Assembly: GCF_002843355.2 (NCBI RefSeq)
Contig: NZ_PJAI02000014.1
Coordinates: 1 to 64,000, forward strand
Direction: 5' to 3'
Length of the DNA: 64,000 nucleotides
DNA from: Colwellia echini
GTDB taxonomy: Bacteria > Pseudomonadota > Gammaproteobacteria > Enterobacterales > Alteromonadaceae
This document shows positions 49,418 to 59,188 of this stretch, piece by piece (positions within the stretch are counted from its first letter, which is position 1; each line of letters starts with the position of its first letter). The position numbers and the translations under genes are program-made. The notes below the pieces were generated by a model, which saw only the letters and a list, made by a program, of their open reading frames with translations, was not told the DNA's origin and made no database searches.

Positions 49418-51208
49418 TTAGCCATCAAGCTTAAGTACAGCTAAAAACGCTTCTTGTGGAACTTCAACATTACCCACTTGTTTCATGCGTTTTTTACCAT
49501 CTTTCTGCTTTTGTAGAAGCTTTTTCTTACGGCTGATATCACCACCATAACACTTAGCGGTTACGTTTTTACGAAGTTGTTTAACGGTAGTACGAGCAAT
49601 AACGTTATTGCCGATAGCCGCTTGGATTGCAATATCAAACATTTGACGATGGATTAATTCTCTCAGCTTATCTACTAATAAACGGCCACGACCAACAGAG
49701 TTAGAGCGGTGAGTGATCATCGCTAACGCGTCAACTCTATCGCCATTTATCATCACATCAACACGTACCATGTCTGCAGCTTCAAAACGAATAAAGTTAT
49801 AATCAAGTGAAGCATAGCCACGACTCGTTGATTTAAGTTTATCAAAGAAGTCCATTACTACTTCTGCCATTGGCAATTCGTAAGTAACGGCAACTTGATT
49901 ACCATGATAAATAATATCTTTTTGCACACCACGCTTTTCGATACATAAAGTAATAACGCTACCTAAATATTCTTGTGGTACTAAGATATTCGCTTGAACA
50001 ATAGGCTCGCGTATTTCATGAATACTATTAATTGCCGGTAAATCAGCCGGATTATCGATAGATATCACATTACCGTTAGTTTGTTCAATTTCATAGTTTA
50101 CCGTTGGCGCAGTAGTAATTAAATCAAGATCATATTCACGAGCTAAACGCTCTTGAATAATTTCCATGTGTAACATACCAAGGAAACCGATACGGAAGCC
50201 AAAACCTAGTGCTGATGAGTTTTCAGGCTCAAAAAATAACGAAGCGTCATTTAAACTTAATTTGTTCAGCGCATCTCTGAAGTTTTCATAGTCATCAGAG
50301 CTGATTGGGAAAATACCCGCGTAAACTTGTGGTTGCGCTTTTTTAAAACCGGGTAATGCTTTAGCGGTTTCTTTCTTACTGATAGTAATGGTATCACCTA
50401 CTGGCGCACCATGAATCTCTTTAATACCAGCAATAATGAAACCCACTTCACCGGCTCTTAGCACACCGGTATCAAGTGGTTTAGGTGTAAAAATACCAAC
50501 TTTATCTATTTGATGTACTTGGCCAGTTGACATCACCAACATTTTATCGCCTTTTTTCACTTCACCATTCATGATTCGAACAAGTGAAACAACACCTTGA
50601 TAATTATCAAACCATGAGTCAACAATTAGCGCTTGTAAAGGTTCATCAACATTACCCACTGGTGGTGGAATATTTTTTACGATTGTTTCTAAAACATCTT
50701 CGATACCCAAACCTGTTTTAGCTGAACATTGAACGGCATCTGTAGCATCTATACCAATGATATGTTCAATTTCTTCACATACGCGGTCTGGATCTGCTTG
50801 TGGTAAATCAATTTTATTGAGAATTGGGATGACTTCTAAATCCATTTCTATGGCGGTATAACAGTTAGCAACCGTTTGCGCTTCAACGCCTTGACCCGCA
50901 TCAACAACGAGTAATGCACCTTCACATGAAGCTAAAGAACGTGATACTTCATAAGAAAAATCTACGTGTCCTGGTGTGTCGATAAAGTTTAATTGGTAAA
51001 CTTCACCATCTCTGGCTTTATAATCTAAAGTAACACTTTGTGCTTTAATGGTGATCCCACGTTCTCGTTCAATATCCATTGAATCAAGTACTTGGGCAGA
51101 CATTTCACGTTCTTGTAAACCGCCACAATGCTGGATAAGGCGGTCAGAAAGTGTAGATTTACCATGATCGATATGGGCGATAATTGAGAAGTTTCGAATA
51201 TTTTTCAT
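49418..51208 (-). CDS. lepA: Elongation factor 4 (LepA)
   Basis: A ribosome-bound GTPase that back-translocates or remodels stalled ribosomes and assists 30S biogenesis. 596 residues from ATG 51208 ([20 protein letters not shown] in the first 20, identical in pattern to E. coli LepA). A TTG at 51217 would add three residues and is rejected. G-domain motifs: [35 protein letters not shown]. The C-terminal LepA-specific domain ends at [25 protein letters not shown] sits upstream, between lepA and rseC. Confidence 0.97.
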   Translation of the reverse strand: MKNIRNFSIIAHIDHGKSTLSDRLIQHCGGLQEREMSAQVLDSMDIERERGITIKAQSVTLDYKARDGEVYQLNFIDTPGHVDFSYEVSRSLASCEGALLVVDAGQGVEAQTVANCYTAIEMDLEVIPILNKIDLPQADPDRVCEEIEHIIGIDATDAVQCSAKTGLGIEDVLETIVKNIPPPVGNVDEPLQALIVDSWFDNYQGVVSLVRIMNGEVKKGDKMLVMSTGQVHQIDKVGIFTPKPLDTGVLRAGEVGFIIAGIKEIHGAPVGDTITISKKETAKALPGFKKAQPQVYAGIFPISSDDYENFRDALNKLSLNDASLFFEPENSSALGFGFRIGFLGMLHMEIIQERLAREYDLDLITTAPTVNYEIEQTNGNVISIDNPADLPAINSIHEIREPIVQANILVPQEYLGSVITLCIEKRGVQKDIIYHGNQVAVTYELPMAEVVMDFFDKLKSTSRGYASLDYNFIRFEAADMVRVDVMINGDRVDALAMITHRSNSVGRGRLLVDKLRELIHRQMFDIAIQAAIGNNVIARTTVKQLRKNVTAKCYGGDISRKKKLLQKQKDGKKRMKQVGNVEVPQEAFLAVLKLDG

Positions 51209-51363
51209 AAATGACAATTAAATAACAAGTGTTAGAATAAAATAATGGCGTGATTTTAACGAATTTAGCGCCTTGGGGCTATCTTTTGTTCAGATATCTT
51301 TTGTTGTTGGCGTTTACTGACCAAGAGAAATATCTATTAGGTTTTTGATAATGCTTTTAACTA

Positions 51364-51554
51364 GGGTCTGTTGAACTTTCGAGATTACTTTTACAGCAAC
51401 TTGTTTGGATTTCTTTGTATTATTTGTATTAAGAGAAGAGAAGACAGAGTATGTGACCTGTAGCTAGCTACTCGAGCATACGATAACCTAGTATAAATTT
51501 CAAACAATTGCTGCCCTTTAGGCTTCATTTTAACCCTGAAAAATCAACAGACCC
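51364..51554. mobile_element. MITE family 2, short copy upstream of lepA
   Basis: 191 bp with ends GGGTCTGTTGAACTTTC (51364-51380) and TCAACAGACCC ending at 51554. It matches the copy at 26880-27157 except for small indels and the missing 87-bp nested palindrome. It lies between rseC and lepA and may carry or disrupt the lepA promoter. The rest of 51209-51575 shows nothing else. Confidence 0.75.
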
Positions 51555-51575
51555 ATTACCTTGCGCTAAATAATA

Positions 51576-52079
51576 TCACTTACTTAGGAGCACTGATGTG
51601 TTATTCGCTGCGGGGATTATTTCAATAATTTTCGGTTGTAGCTTTGCACTTTGTTTACCACTTTGCTGTTGATATTTAGCAATACGATAGCCTAAATATG
51701 CCCCGCCAATGCCAAAACCTACGGCAAATAGTTCATGACTAAAAAACTGTTGATTTAGCAACCATTGACCTAAAGCAGAAAAACTAATTAAACCAAGCAG
51801 TGGTAATAAATACACTTGACCTGCACTTGATAAAATATCCTGCTCAGGTAACGCTAATACTACACAATCACCTAATTGTAATTTATTACCTGACGCGTCT
51901 GTTTTGTTAATATCGTAAGGCAAGGTTAAGGTAAGTTTACCTTGCGGCAATGCTTTAGCAACTTGACCGCTACCGCAACTATCAACTTGTGCACAACTGC
52001 TACAGGTTGATTTTATTTGACTAGTGACTGTAATACTTTTTGCATTAATAGCTACAACATTAGTTAGTTCTTTAATCAT
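51576..52079 (-). CDS. rseC: SoxR-reducing/sigma-E regulatory membrane protein RseC
   Basis: An inner-membrane protein of the rpoE operon, positively affecting sigma-E and SoxR reduction in E. coli. 167 residues from ATG 52079 (MIKEL, as in E. coli MIKEW); a GTG at 52091 is less likely. The N-terminal Cys-rich motif STCSSCAQVDSCGSG (about 24-38), probably an Fe-S or redox site, is followed by two membrane helices (about 83-120). Its first bases overlap the end of rseB by 8 bp, so translation is coupled. Confidence 0.93.
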   Translation of the reverse strand: MIKELTNVVAINAKSITVTSQIKSTCSSCAQVDSCGSGQVAKALPQGKLTLTLPYDINKTDASGNKLQLGDCVVLALPEQDILSSAGQVYLLPLLGLISFSALGQWLLNQQFFSHELFAVGFGIGGAYLGYRIAKYQQQSGKQSAKLQPKIIEIIPAANNTSVLLSK

Positions 52080-53217
52080 TACTATACTCACTTATCAAGT
52101 GATCGTCTTCAATGAAACTTTCAGCTTCATTCGAATGAATTTGTTCACTCGTTTGAGCTTGCTGATTAGTAGTAGAATTATTTGGAGTATGCTGTTCACT
52201 CTCAAAATTATTACTAACGGGTACAGTTTTTTGCTGTTGGTCTTTATTTATTGCTGCTTTCGCAGGAGCAAGTGATTCCGCTATTTTTTGCGCTGTAACT
52301 AGAGGGATATCGCCAACAACGCCAACTTCTATACCTTGAGAAATGGCATTAAATACCAAGGTAGCACCATCACTGGCGTATTCAGGAGCTCTAAACTTTT
52401 CATTACTAGGGTTAACATATACAGATATTTCAACTAAACCGTCTGAAAACAACATAAAATCAACCATACGATCATCACCACGATTATAACTATTTAAGTT
52501 ATGCTGATTTGATTTCACTGCATTAAAACCACGTGGTAACCAATCAACTTGCCAAGCTAATTGCTTGCTCTGTTGTTGGTCTGATAAGTTAATGGCTTTG
52601 GGTAATTCTGCTAATTGTAACTGCACTAAATTTTCAGATAATTTATCGGTAACATCAAGGTGAGTTACTTGTACTTGCTCAAGTAGTTTTCCTTGGCGTG
52701 TTACTACAGCCATTTTAAGTAATAAACCCGTATTTTGATCAAGCCATAACCAATAACTGTAACGATATTTATCCTTAGCAACAATACGAACTAACTGCGC
52801 TACACGGCCTAATATTCGACTTCTACCTACAGAAATGAAACGATAACTTTCTGCTATTTCACTTATATCGCCACGTAAAACACTTGGGATTGGTCCGCGA
52901 ATATCATCAGAAATCACTGAATATGGATCTTGATCCGGTTCAATATAACTAACGATCTCACCTTGACGTAATACGTCATGACGAGAGCCATTAAGGCGAG
53001 TTATAACTTCTAATTCTTGACCGTTATCAGCAATACCGTGAAACCAATGATAAGGTTCAGCTTGGTTGTTTTTAACCACGACGAAAGAGGCTGTAAAATT
53101 GAGTTGACGCAGTGATTGAGAGAATCGTTCGAGCCAAAGTTTTGCAGATTCAGTTTCTGCAGCTTTTGTAGGTAGGTTAATGCATAAAAGTAATAAAAAG
53201 AATACCGATAATTTCAT
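52072..53217 (-). CDS. rseB: Periplasmic negative regulator of sigma-E, RseB
   Basis: Binds RseA in the periplasm and blocks its DegS cleavage; releases it on sensing lipopolysaccharide or lipoprotein. 381 residues (E. coli 318). Signal peptide 1-19 (NLPTKAAE cleavage region), MucB/LolA-like fold (about 22-200) and the smaller C-terminal domain (to about 310). Extra length is a Gln/Ser/Asn-rich tail (about 315-381). ATG 53217 lies 445 bases beyond rseA, an unusual gap. Confidence 0.94.
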   Translation of the reverse strand: MKLSVFFLLLLCINLPTKAAETESAKLWLERFSQSLRQLNFTASFVVVKNNQAEPYHWFHGIADNGQELEVITRLNGSRHDVLRQGEIVSYIEPDQDPYSVISDDIRGPIPSVLRGDISEIAESYRFISVGRSRILGRVAQLVRIVAKDKYRYSYWLWLDQNTGLLLKMAVVTRQGKLLEQVQVTHLDVTDKLSENLVQLQLAELPKAINLSDQQQSKQLAWQVDWLPRGFNAVKSNQHNLNSYNRGDDRMVDFMLFSDGLVEISVYVNPSNEKFRAPEYASDGATLVFNAISQGIEVGVVGDIPLVTAQKIAESLAPAKAAINKDQQQKTVPVSNNFESEQHTPNNSTTNQQAQTSEQIHSNEAESFIEDDHLISEYSND

Positions 53218-53662
53218 AAATTCTCGTAAATAATGGCTGATAGTTAATCATACCAATTCCATTAAATTTATTCCTAAAAGCGAATTTAAAATATTTACTA
53301 CATTGTTATTGATTTTGCTAAGGGCGCTAGATGGGTGTAGCTTATTATTAGACAATGCAGGTGCATATACTCCTGAATAATCATTACCTTAATCAATTTA
53401 TATATTAAATAGTTTTATATTAATTACTTTTAACACTCGCTGAGCAGGAAATAACATAATGGGCTTAGTATTAATTCAATCCGTTGCAGAATGATATTAT
53501 CAACTAATTCAGCCAATCAAGCTATTTTATATTACCTGATGACATATGAATGTTATGTAGTTCATTTAATGCTTTAAATATAAGTTGCTAATTTAAAGCA
53601 TTAAATTAACTTGCCACACAGTAAAACTTTATACCAAAATTTTTAGTGCAGCAGTGTTTGTA
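53218..53662. other. Unusually long rseA-rseB intergenic region
   Basis: 445 bp without an open frame of note. It contains a perfect 15-bp inverted repeat, TTTAATGCTTTAAAT (53565-53579) and ATTTAAAGCATTAAA (53591-53605), and near the rseB end ATACCAATTCC, as in the repeat at 15941. There is no T-tract on the minus strand after the stem. The region may contain an extra rseB promoter or an RNA end-structure. Confidence 0.5.
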
Positions 53663-54385
53663 TTAATTAGTGCCTAATTTAACTTGTTGATTATGATCTT
53701 TTAATAATGAATGTAAACGACGCTGTTGAGCCACTCTTTCAGCGGCAAGCTGCTCATTCGTTACTTGCTGTGATTGTTGCTGGTTTTGTAAACTCTGCTC
53801 TACTTGAGGCGATTGAACTGAAAAGCTAACAGGATTAGCAAATCCCGTTAATGGTACCGTTTGTACTACTTGGTTTGGCATAACAGAATTATCTGCTACG
53901 TTATATTGCACACCCACAATCATTAAAGCGGCAGCAGACGCGGCAATAGCTACCTGGCCAATAGGTTTAGCAAAGTTTACTATTTTAGCTTTAAAGCGAT
54001 TAGTTGCATCAACAATATTATTGCTTGGCACGTTATCTTGAATAACGTTAACAACGTCTTCTTCAAGCGTTTCAGTTAATAAATCATCGTTATCTAGCGT
54101 TATTTGTGCGTCACTTTGAGACTGAGTGTTAGCTGATAACTTAGGCGAAAGAATCGTTGCTTCTTGGGCGATAGCGGCAGCAATACTTTCACTTAAATCT
54201 AACTGTAAAGTTTCAGGCACTTCATCACGTAACACATCACCAATTAAATGATAATTTTGCCAAGTATTTGATAACTCATCATCCTTTAACATACTATCCA
54301 CTAAATGACTGCTAACACTCTCGTCTGTTGACGGAGAGTAATTATCGACTAATGATGAGATAGACTCTGATTTAATTTCGCTCAT
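53663..54385 (-). CDS. rseA: Anti-sigma-E factor RseA
   Basis: A single-pass inner-membrane protein that holds sigma-E inactive. 240 residues (E. coli 216). The N-terminal cytosolic anti-sigma domain (about 1-75) has ESISSLVDNYSPSTDESVSS and SNTWQNYHLIGDVLRDE, the RseA pattern. The transmembrane helix lies at about 147-164 (VAIASAAALMIVGVQYN), followed by a periplasmic Gln-rich tail that holds the RseB-binding and DegS-cleavage regions. It lies 73 bases downstream of rpoE. Confidence 0.92.
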   Translation of the reverse strand: MSEIKSESISSLVDNYSPSTDESVSSHLVDSMLKDDELSNTWQNYHLIGDVLRDEVPETLQLDLSESIAAAIAQEATILSPKLSANTQSQSDAQITLDNDDLLTETLEEDVVNVIQDNVPSNNIVDATNRFKAKIVNFAKPIGQVAIAASAAALMIVGVQYNVADNSVMPNQVVQTVPLTGFANPVSFSVQSPQVEQSLQNQQQSQQVTNEQLAAERVAQQRRLHSLLKDHNQQVKLGTN

Positions 54386-54458
54386 ACTTACCTTAAAAAA
54401 CTTGGTTAAATTTTGCTTTACACATTACTTCGCTGCTTAAATTTACATTACTGCTGGC

Positions 54459-55085
54459 TTAGTTGTTTTTTTCTAATAAAGGTCTAATTTTCTTATCAAT
54501 CGTATCACGTGCTCTAAAAATACGTGAACGAACGGTTCCAACTGGACATTCCATAATCGTTGCTATTTCTTCATAGCTTAAACCTTCAATTTCTCGAAAA
54601 TTTATTGCTAATCGGAGATCTTCAGGTAACGACTCCATAGTACTGAAGATTAGTTTTTTAATTTCTGCGGTGAGCAATAATTTTTCAGGTGATGCATTTT
54701 CACGTAAAGCGCCACCTGCATCATAATTTTCAGCATCATCGACTTCAATATCGTTACTTGGTGGTTTTCTACCTAAAGCTACACTATGGTTTTTGGCACA
54801 ATTTACTGCAATACGATATAACCAGGTATAAAAAGCACTGTCACCTCTAAAATTAGGTAATGCTCGGTACGCTTTAATAAATGCTTCTTGAACAATGTCA
54901 GGTACGTCACTATTATTTTTAACATAACGACTGACTAAACTCGCCACTTTGTGCTGATATTTAGTTACAAGTAAATTGAATGCATTTTTATCACCACGCT
55001 GAACCCGCTCAACTAATTGTTGATCGATATTAGGTTCGCTCTTTTGAGCCACATCTTTTAACACTGACAAGGGATTTGTACTCAT
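54459..55085 (-). CDS. rpoE: Extracytoplasmic sigma factor sigma-E
   Basis: Directs transcription of envelope-stress genes and small RNAs. 208 residues (E. coli 191), the excess being about 17 residues at the N-terminus. Region 2: DKNAFNLLVTKYQHKVASLV (about 33-52) and PDIVQEAFIKAYRALPNFRG. Region 4: LPEDLRLAINFREIEGLSYE and IMECPVGTVRSRIFRARD (about 179-196). ATG 55085. The first gene of rpoE-rseA-rseB-rseC, followed by lepA as in E. coli. A sigma-E-type promoter lies upstream, so autoregulation is expected. Confidence 0.97.
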   Translation of the reverse strand: MSTNPLSVLKDVAQKSEPNIDQQLVERVQRGDKNAFNLLVTKYQHKVASLVSRYVKNNSDVPDIVQEAFIKAYRALPNFRGDSAFYTWLYRIAVNCAKNHSVALGRKPPSNDIEVDDAENYDAGGALRENASPEKLLLTAEIKKLIFSTMESLPEDLRLAINFREIEGLSYEEIATIMECPVGTVRSRIFRARDTIDKKIRPLLEKNN

Positions 55086-55118
55086 ATTTTTTTATTGGCT
55101 CATAACAAACACATTAAG

Positions 55119-55145
55119 TAAGACTAACTAATGTATAAAAAGTTC
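55119..55145 (-). promoter_or_regulatory. Sigma-E autoregulatory promoter of rpoE
   Basis: On the minus strand, GAACTT (55145-55140), 16 bases, then TCTTAC continuing TTAAT (from 55123), with the rpoE ATG 34-38 bases beyond. It fits the GAACTT ... TCTGA-like sigma-E consensus, as in E. coli rpoE P2. It shares TCTTACTTAAT with sRNA copies B and C. Confidence 0.7.
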
Positions 55146-55372
55146 TTTTTAATTTTAAGTTTTTTATAAAAAACTTAAAATAATGACTGAATGCGTTATA
55201 AAACAATACCGTTATTATCTACCAGACTTAATTAAACTTAATTTATTAAACACGATTAATTAAACAATATTAACTATCGTGATTTCTGGCGGCTTTTATC
55301 TATGTATTATAGAATACCTGAAAATCCGTTTCGAAACTATTCGCTTTTACAGACGAACATAATCAGAAAAGT

Positions 55373-56974
55373 ATGACTCAACAAAACAATTGTGATGTTT
55401 TAATCGTTGGCAGCGGCGCAGCAGGCCTAACACTAGCCCTACATTTAGCTAAAAATGCCGATGTAGTTATTTTAAGTAAAGGCCCTTTAAATGAAGGTTC
55501 TACTTTTTATGCTCAAGGTGGGATTGCCGCTGTATTTGATGAGAATGATAGTATTTCTGCACATATTGAAGACACTCTTATTGCTGGCGCAGGTTTATGT
55601 GATGAAGAGGCGGTAAAGTTTACCACTGAAAATGCAAAATCATGTTTAGAGTGGCTAATAAATCAAGGTGTTGAGTTTGATAAAGAGCAAATTGATGACG
55701 GTGAAAAACGTTATCACTTAACTCGAGAAGGCGGGCATAGTCACCGTAGAATTTTACATTCTGCCGATGCCACCGGCCAAGCAATTCAAATGACTTTATC
55801 TGAACAAGTCAAAAAACATTCTCGTATTCGTATTTTCGAACGATTTAACGCTATAGATTTAATTTGCCAACAAAACAGTACGGGCAGCAAAGTTAAAAAA
55901 TGTATCGGTGCCTATATTTGGAATAGAAATACAGAGAAAGTAGAAAGTATTTATGCGCAAAAAGTAATTTTAGCAACTGGCGGTGCGAGTAAAGTTTATC
56001 AATACACCTCAAATCCTGACGTTGCTAGTGGCGACGGTATCGCCATGGCTTGGCGCGCAGGTTGTCGTGTAGCAAATATGGAATTTAATCAATTTCATCC
56101 TACTTGTTTATTTCATCCTTCTGCTGGTACATTTCTACTGACTGAAGCATTACGTGGTGAAGGCGCTAAACTACGACGCCCCGACGGTAGCCGTTTTATG
56201 CCTGACTTTGACGAGCGTGCAGAACTAGCACCGCGTGATATTGTTGCCCGTGCTATTGATTATGAAATGAAGCGTTTGGGCGCTGACTGTATGTATCTTG
56301 ATATTAGCCATAAACCAAGCGAGTTTATCAAGCAGCATTTCCCAACTATTTATGAAAAAACAATATCGTTAGGTATTGATATCACTCAACAGCCTATTCC
56401 TATTGTACCTGCTGCACATTACACTTGTGGCGGCGTAATGGTCGATACACAAGGTAAAACTGACATTGATCAACTTTATGCTATTGGCGAAATGTCTTAC
56501 ACAGGTTTACATGGCGCAAATCGATTAGCTAGTAATTCATTACTAGAATGTATTGTTTTTGCGCGTGCGGCGGCTTTAGAGATTAGTAAAACTTTAGCAG
56601 CAGATAATCGACATATAACTTTACCTCACTGGGATGAAAGTCGTGTAACCAACTCTGATGAAGAGGTTGTGATTCAACATAATTGGCATGAACTGAGATT
56701 GTTTATGTGGGATTATGTAGGCATTGTAAGAACCACTAAACGATTAGAGCGGGCACTACATCGTGTAGAGTTATTACAAAGAGAGATCGACGATTATTAT
56801 CAAAACTTTAAAGTAAGCAATAACTTACTCGAGTTACGAAACTTAGTACAAGTTGCTGAACTTATTATAAAATGTGCAATGGAAAGAAAAGAAAGTAGAG
56901 GCTTACATTACACCTTAGATTTCCCTGACTTATTGCCTGAAGCAGTACCAACGATCTTAAAACCTAAAATCTAA
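55373..56974 (+). CDS. nadB: L-aspartate oxidase
   Basis: The FAD flavoprotein that oxidises aspartate to iminoaspartate, first step of de novo NAD synthesis. 533 residues (E. coli 540). FAD-binding [15 protein letters not shown] (about 12-26), [20 protein letters not shown] segment (about 41-56), and active-site [13 protein letters not shown] (about 117-129) and HTCGGVMVD with [15 protein letters not shown] (about 380-394). ATG 55373. Divergent from rpoE with 287 bp between them, the E. coli arrangement. nadA is not near. Confidence 0.97.
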   Translation: MTQQNNCDVLIVGSGAAGLTLALHLAKNADVVILSKGPLNEGSTFYAQGGIAAVFDENDSISAHIEDTLIAGAGLCDEEAVKFTTENAKSCLEWLINQGVEFDKEQIDDGEKRYHLTREGGHSHRRILHSADATGQAIQMTLSEQVKKHSRIRIFERFNAIDLICQQNSTGSKVKKCIGAYIWNRNTEKVESIYAQKVILATGGASKVYQYTSNPDVASGDGIAMAWRAGCRVANMEFNQFHPTCLFHPSAGTFLLTEALRGEGAKLRRPDGSRFMPDFDERAELAPRDIVARAIDYEMKRLGADCMYLDISHKPSEFIKQHFPTIYEKTISLGIDITQQPIPIVPAAHYTCGGVMVDTQGKTDIDQLYAIGEMSYTGLHGANRLASNSLLECIVFARAAALEISKTLAADNRHITLPHWDESRVTNSDEEVVIQHNWHELRLFMWDYVGIVRTTKRLERALHRVELLQREIDDYYQNFKVSNNLLELRNLVQVAELIIKCAMERKESRGLHYTLDFPDLLPEAVPTILKPKI

Positions 56975-56981
56975 AATCTAA

Positions 56982-57019
56982 ACTAAAGTTTGAGCTAACT
57001 CATTATTTGAAACTTTAGT
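56982..57019 (+). terminator. Possible terminator hairpin after nadB
   Basis: ACTAAAGTTT (56982-56991) and AAACTTTAGT (57010-57019), eight bases beyond the nadB stop. The stem is weak and lacks a T-tract. Short direct repeats (TAAAATC, and GGTTTA four times at 57097-57121) flank it. Confidence 0.4.
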
Positions 57020-57121
57020 GAAGAATGAGTTAATAAATAATTAGTAATAAGCGAGTAATACCCTTGCAAAAAGAAAACTGCACTTTGTTCAATATTTAAG
57101 GTTTAGGTTTAGGTTTAAGGT

Positions 57122-57670
57122 TCAGAGTTGTCTTACGACCCTTGCTAGGCGAGAAAAATCTTGCCCGCTAACACTGTCTCTAAATAGAAATACTTGCTTA
57201 GGGCGCTGTTTTGCAATTCTTTTTTGATGCTGGGTTAAGTCAAATAGTTGTGTTTGAGAGCTAGCATCATTATTTTTCGGTACCATAACCAACCAACAAC
57301 CGAAAAAGCTAAATCGACTATGCGCTAATAATTGGTAATGATTAACCGCCAAACAAGTTAAATCGGTAGTCGTGCACTTAGCAAGTAATGGTTTATCAAA
57401 TAGCTGAATATCACCGGTATTATCTACCAATAAACAACCACTGATGCTACGTGTATTATCGCTTGATAACCATAGCCCACAGCTAACTAAACCTACCACA
57501 GCAATAGACAACGCCAACATATAGTTATAACTAAAAATAACAATGCTAGTTAACAGCACAAGCATTAATAATAAACTATAGGCTGCTAATTTATAGCGCG
57601 AGTATTTAACATTAATATTATACTTTGACGCGCTTAAGTATATGTTGGACCATTGCGTTAAGTTCTTCAT
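57122..57670 (-). CDS. ygfX: YgfX/CptA-like inner-membrane protein
   Basis: 182 residues from ATG 57670. Two adjacent hydrophobic helices (about 30-75) and then a soluble beta-rich part (about 80-182). The pattern and location after sdhE match YgfX, reported in E. coli as a toxin-like protein (CptA) affecting FtsZ/MreB and flavinylation. This protein is longer than E. coli YgfX (135). The start overlaps the last ~53 bases of sdhE in another frame; ATG 57685 and TTG 57703 are alternatives, and a start further in cannot be excluded. Low similarity, so moderately sure. Confidence 0.7.
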   Translation of the reverse strand: MKNLTQWSNIYLSASKYNINVKYSRYKLAAYSLLLMLVLLTSIVIFSYNYMLALSIAVVGLVSCGLWLSSDNTRSISGCLLVDNTGDIQLFDKPLLAKCTTTDLTCLAVNHYQLLAHSRFSFFGCWLVMVPKNNDASSQTQLFDLTQHQKRIAKQRPKQVFLFRDSVSGQDFSRLARVVRQL

Positions 57671-57935
57671 CTTTACAAGTTTCATGCCCCATAAACCAAG
57701 CAAATAATTCAGGATCTTGGCAAGTTAGTAAGCGCTCAAACGTAAACTGATCTTGGTTTGATAGACTATCGTATGCCTCATCAACAAATGGGGTAAACAA
57801 CACATCTAACTCTAACATACCGCGACGACACGCCCATCTTAAACGGGCTTTATTCACTTTTGAAAGAGTAGTTGAGTTTTCTTTTTTTGTCACTGGATTG
57901 TGTGAGTTTTCGTTTACAGAATTATTTACTGACAT
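57618..57935 (-). CDS. sdhE: FAD assembly factor SdhE
   Basis: Helps attach FAD covalently to the flavoprotein subunits of succinate dehydrogenase and fumarate reductase. 105 residues (E. coli 88), with extra N-terminal residues. The conserved RGxxE motif is RGMLE at 38-42 within RWACRRGMLELDVLF, followed by FERLLTCQDPELFAWFMGH (about 65-83). The gene overlaps ygfX by about 50 bases and is divergent from ygfZ, the same triad as in E. coli. Confidence 0.92.
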   Translation of the reverse strand: MSVNNSVNENSHNPVTKKENSTTLSKVNKARLRWACRRGMLELDVLFTPFVDEAYDSLSNQDQFTFERLLTCQDPELFAWFMGHETCKDEELNAMVQHILKRVKV

Positions 57936-58168
57936 AGCACCCTTCTTGAATAAGCATTGCTGATTAAAACAGATAATTTATAACATATATTGTAACAACA
58001 ACTTCCATAACACAGCTATTAAAACCAGCCTCAATCATTAAAAAATCATCGGTTGAGTTGTTTTTGTTATTTTAGCCCTTATTCTATTAGTTACTGTTAA
58101 TATATAAGCCTAGTTAGTTATAATCCAATAGAGTTATAACTTATCCTTCACTTTTCACTGAGCTCATC

Positions 58169-59137
58169 ATGACCACCAATACACAACTACCTTCTTTACC
58201 GCAATTACCTGATACTTACCTTATTGAATTGAGTGATTTTGGCGCTATTTCATTATCAGGTGAAGAGCAAACTAAGTATTTACAAGGGCAAGTAACCTGT
58301 GATGTGAACAGCAGCACTGAATCAAACTTACTTGTTGGTGCTCACTGTGATGCTAAAGGTAAAGTATTCTCTGTTTTTAGATTAATCAACCGCTCGACCG
58401 CATATTTATTATTACAACCTAAAGCCAGTATTGAAAATTCACTCAAAGAGCTGAAAAAATTTGGCGTATTCGCCAAAGTTACTATTGAAGAAACTACAAA
58501 CTTAAGTTTTGTCGCACTAGTTGGCGAGCAAGCAAGTAGCTTGTTACAACAAAAATTCTCACAAGTACCAGATAGTTTAACGCCTGTAGCACAAATAGGT
58601 ACTACCAATATAGTATATCTGGGCGGAGAGCAATCTCGTTATATCATTATTGACGAACAAGCTGTTATTTCTTCCTTAAAAGAAGAATTAGCTTTGCCGA
58701 TTTATTCGCAAGCAGTTTGGAATTTATTCGAAATAAATCAAGGTTTCCCTATTTTAACAGCTGACACCAGTGGTCAATATGTTCCGCAAATGCTTAACTT
58801 GCAGGCTATAAATGGCATCAGCTTTACTAAAGGTTGTTACCTTGGCCAAGAAACAGTGGCGAGAATGCAATATTTAGGCAAAAACAAACGCGCCTTATTT
58901 TCGTTATCAGCTCAACTTAAGCAAGATTTTCAAGCCGATGACATTATTGAAAAGAAATTAGGCGATAACTGGCGTAAAGCCGGTGATATACTAGCTTATT
59001 ATCAAGCAGATGATGGCAGTTGTCTCATTCAGGCCGTTTTGGTGAAAGATGATGAAGTACCTGAAATGCGTGTTGCTGCGCAAGCATGTTCGGTTGTTGA
59101 GGTTCAAACTCTGCCTTATTCGCTAGAGGCTAAATAA
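58169..59137 (+). CDS. ygfZ: Folate-dependent Fe-S assembly/tRNA-modifying protein YgfZ
   Basis: A GcvT-like folate protein needed for activity of some Fe-S enzymes, including MiaB, and thus tRNA thiomethylation. 322 residues (E. coli 326). The signature KGCYLGQETVARMQYLG lies at about 222-238 (KGCYxGQE with the key Cys). The N-terminal LSGEEQTKYLQGQVTCDV matches the family. ATG 58169. Divergent from sdhE with 233 bases between them. Confidence 0.95.
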   Translation: MTTNTQLPSLPQLPDTYLIELSDFGAISLSGEEQTKYLQGQVTCDVNSSTESNLLVGAHCDAKGKVFSVFRLINRSTAYLLLQPKASIENSLKELKKFGVFAKVTIEETTNLSFVALVGEQASSLLQQKFSQVPDSLTPVAQIGTTNIVYLGGEQSRYIIIDEQAVISSLKEELALPIYSQAVWNLFEINQGFPILTADTSGQYVPQMLNLQAINGISFTKGCYLGQETVARMQYLGKNKRALFSLSAQLKQDFQADDIIEKKLGDNWRKAGDILAYYQADDGSCLIQAVLVKDDEVPEMRVAAQACSVVEVQTLPYSLEAK

Positions 59138-59188
59138 ACTTTACTTAATTTACACTTACGCAAACAAATAATTCTAGTAGGAGAAAAC

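Noticed and set aside
57097-57121. Telomere-like GGTTTA repeat
   Set aside because: Only about four units long, AT-rich context, and it overlaps the end of ygfX; chance or slippage is enough.
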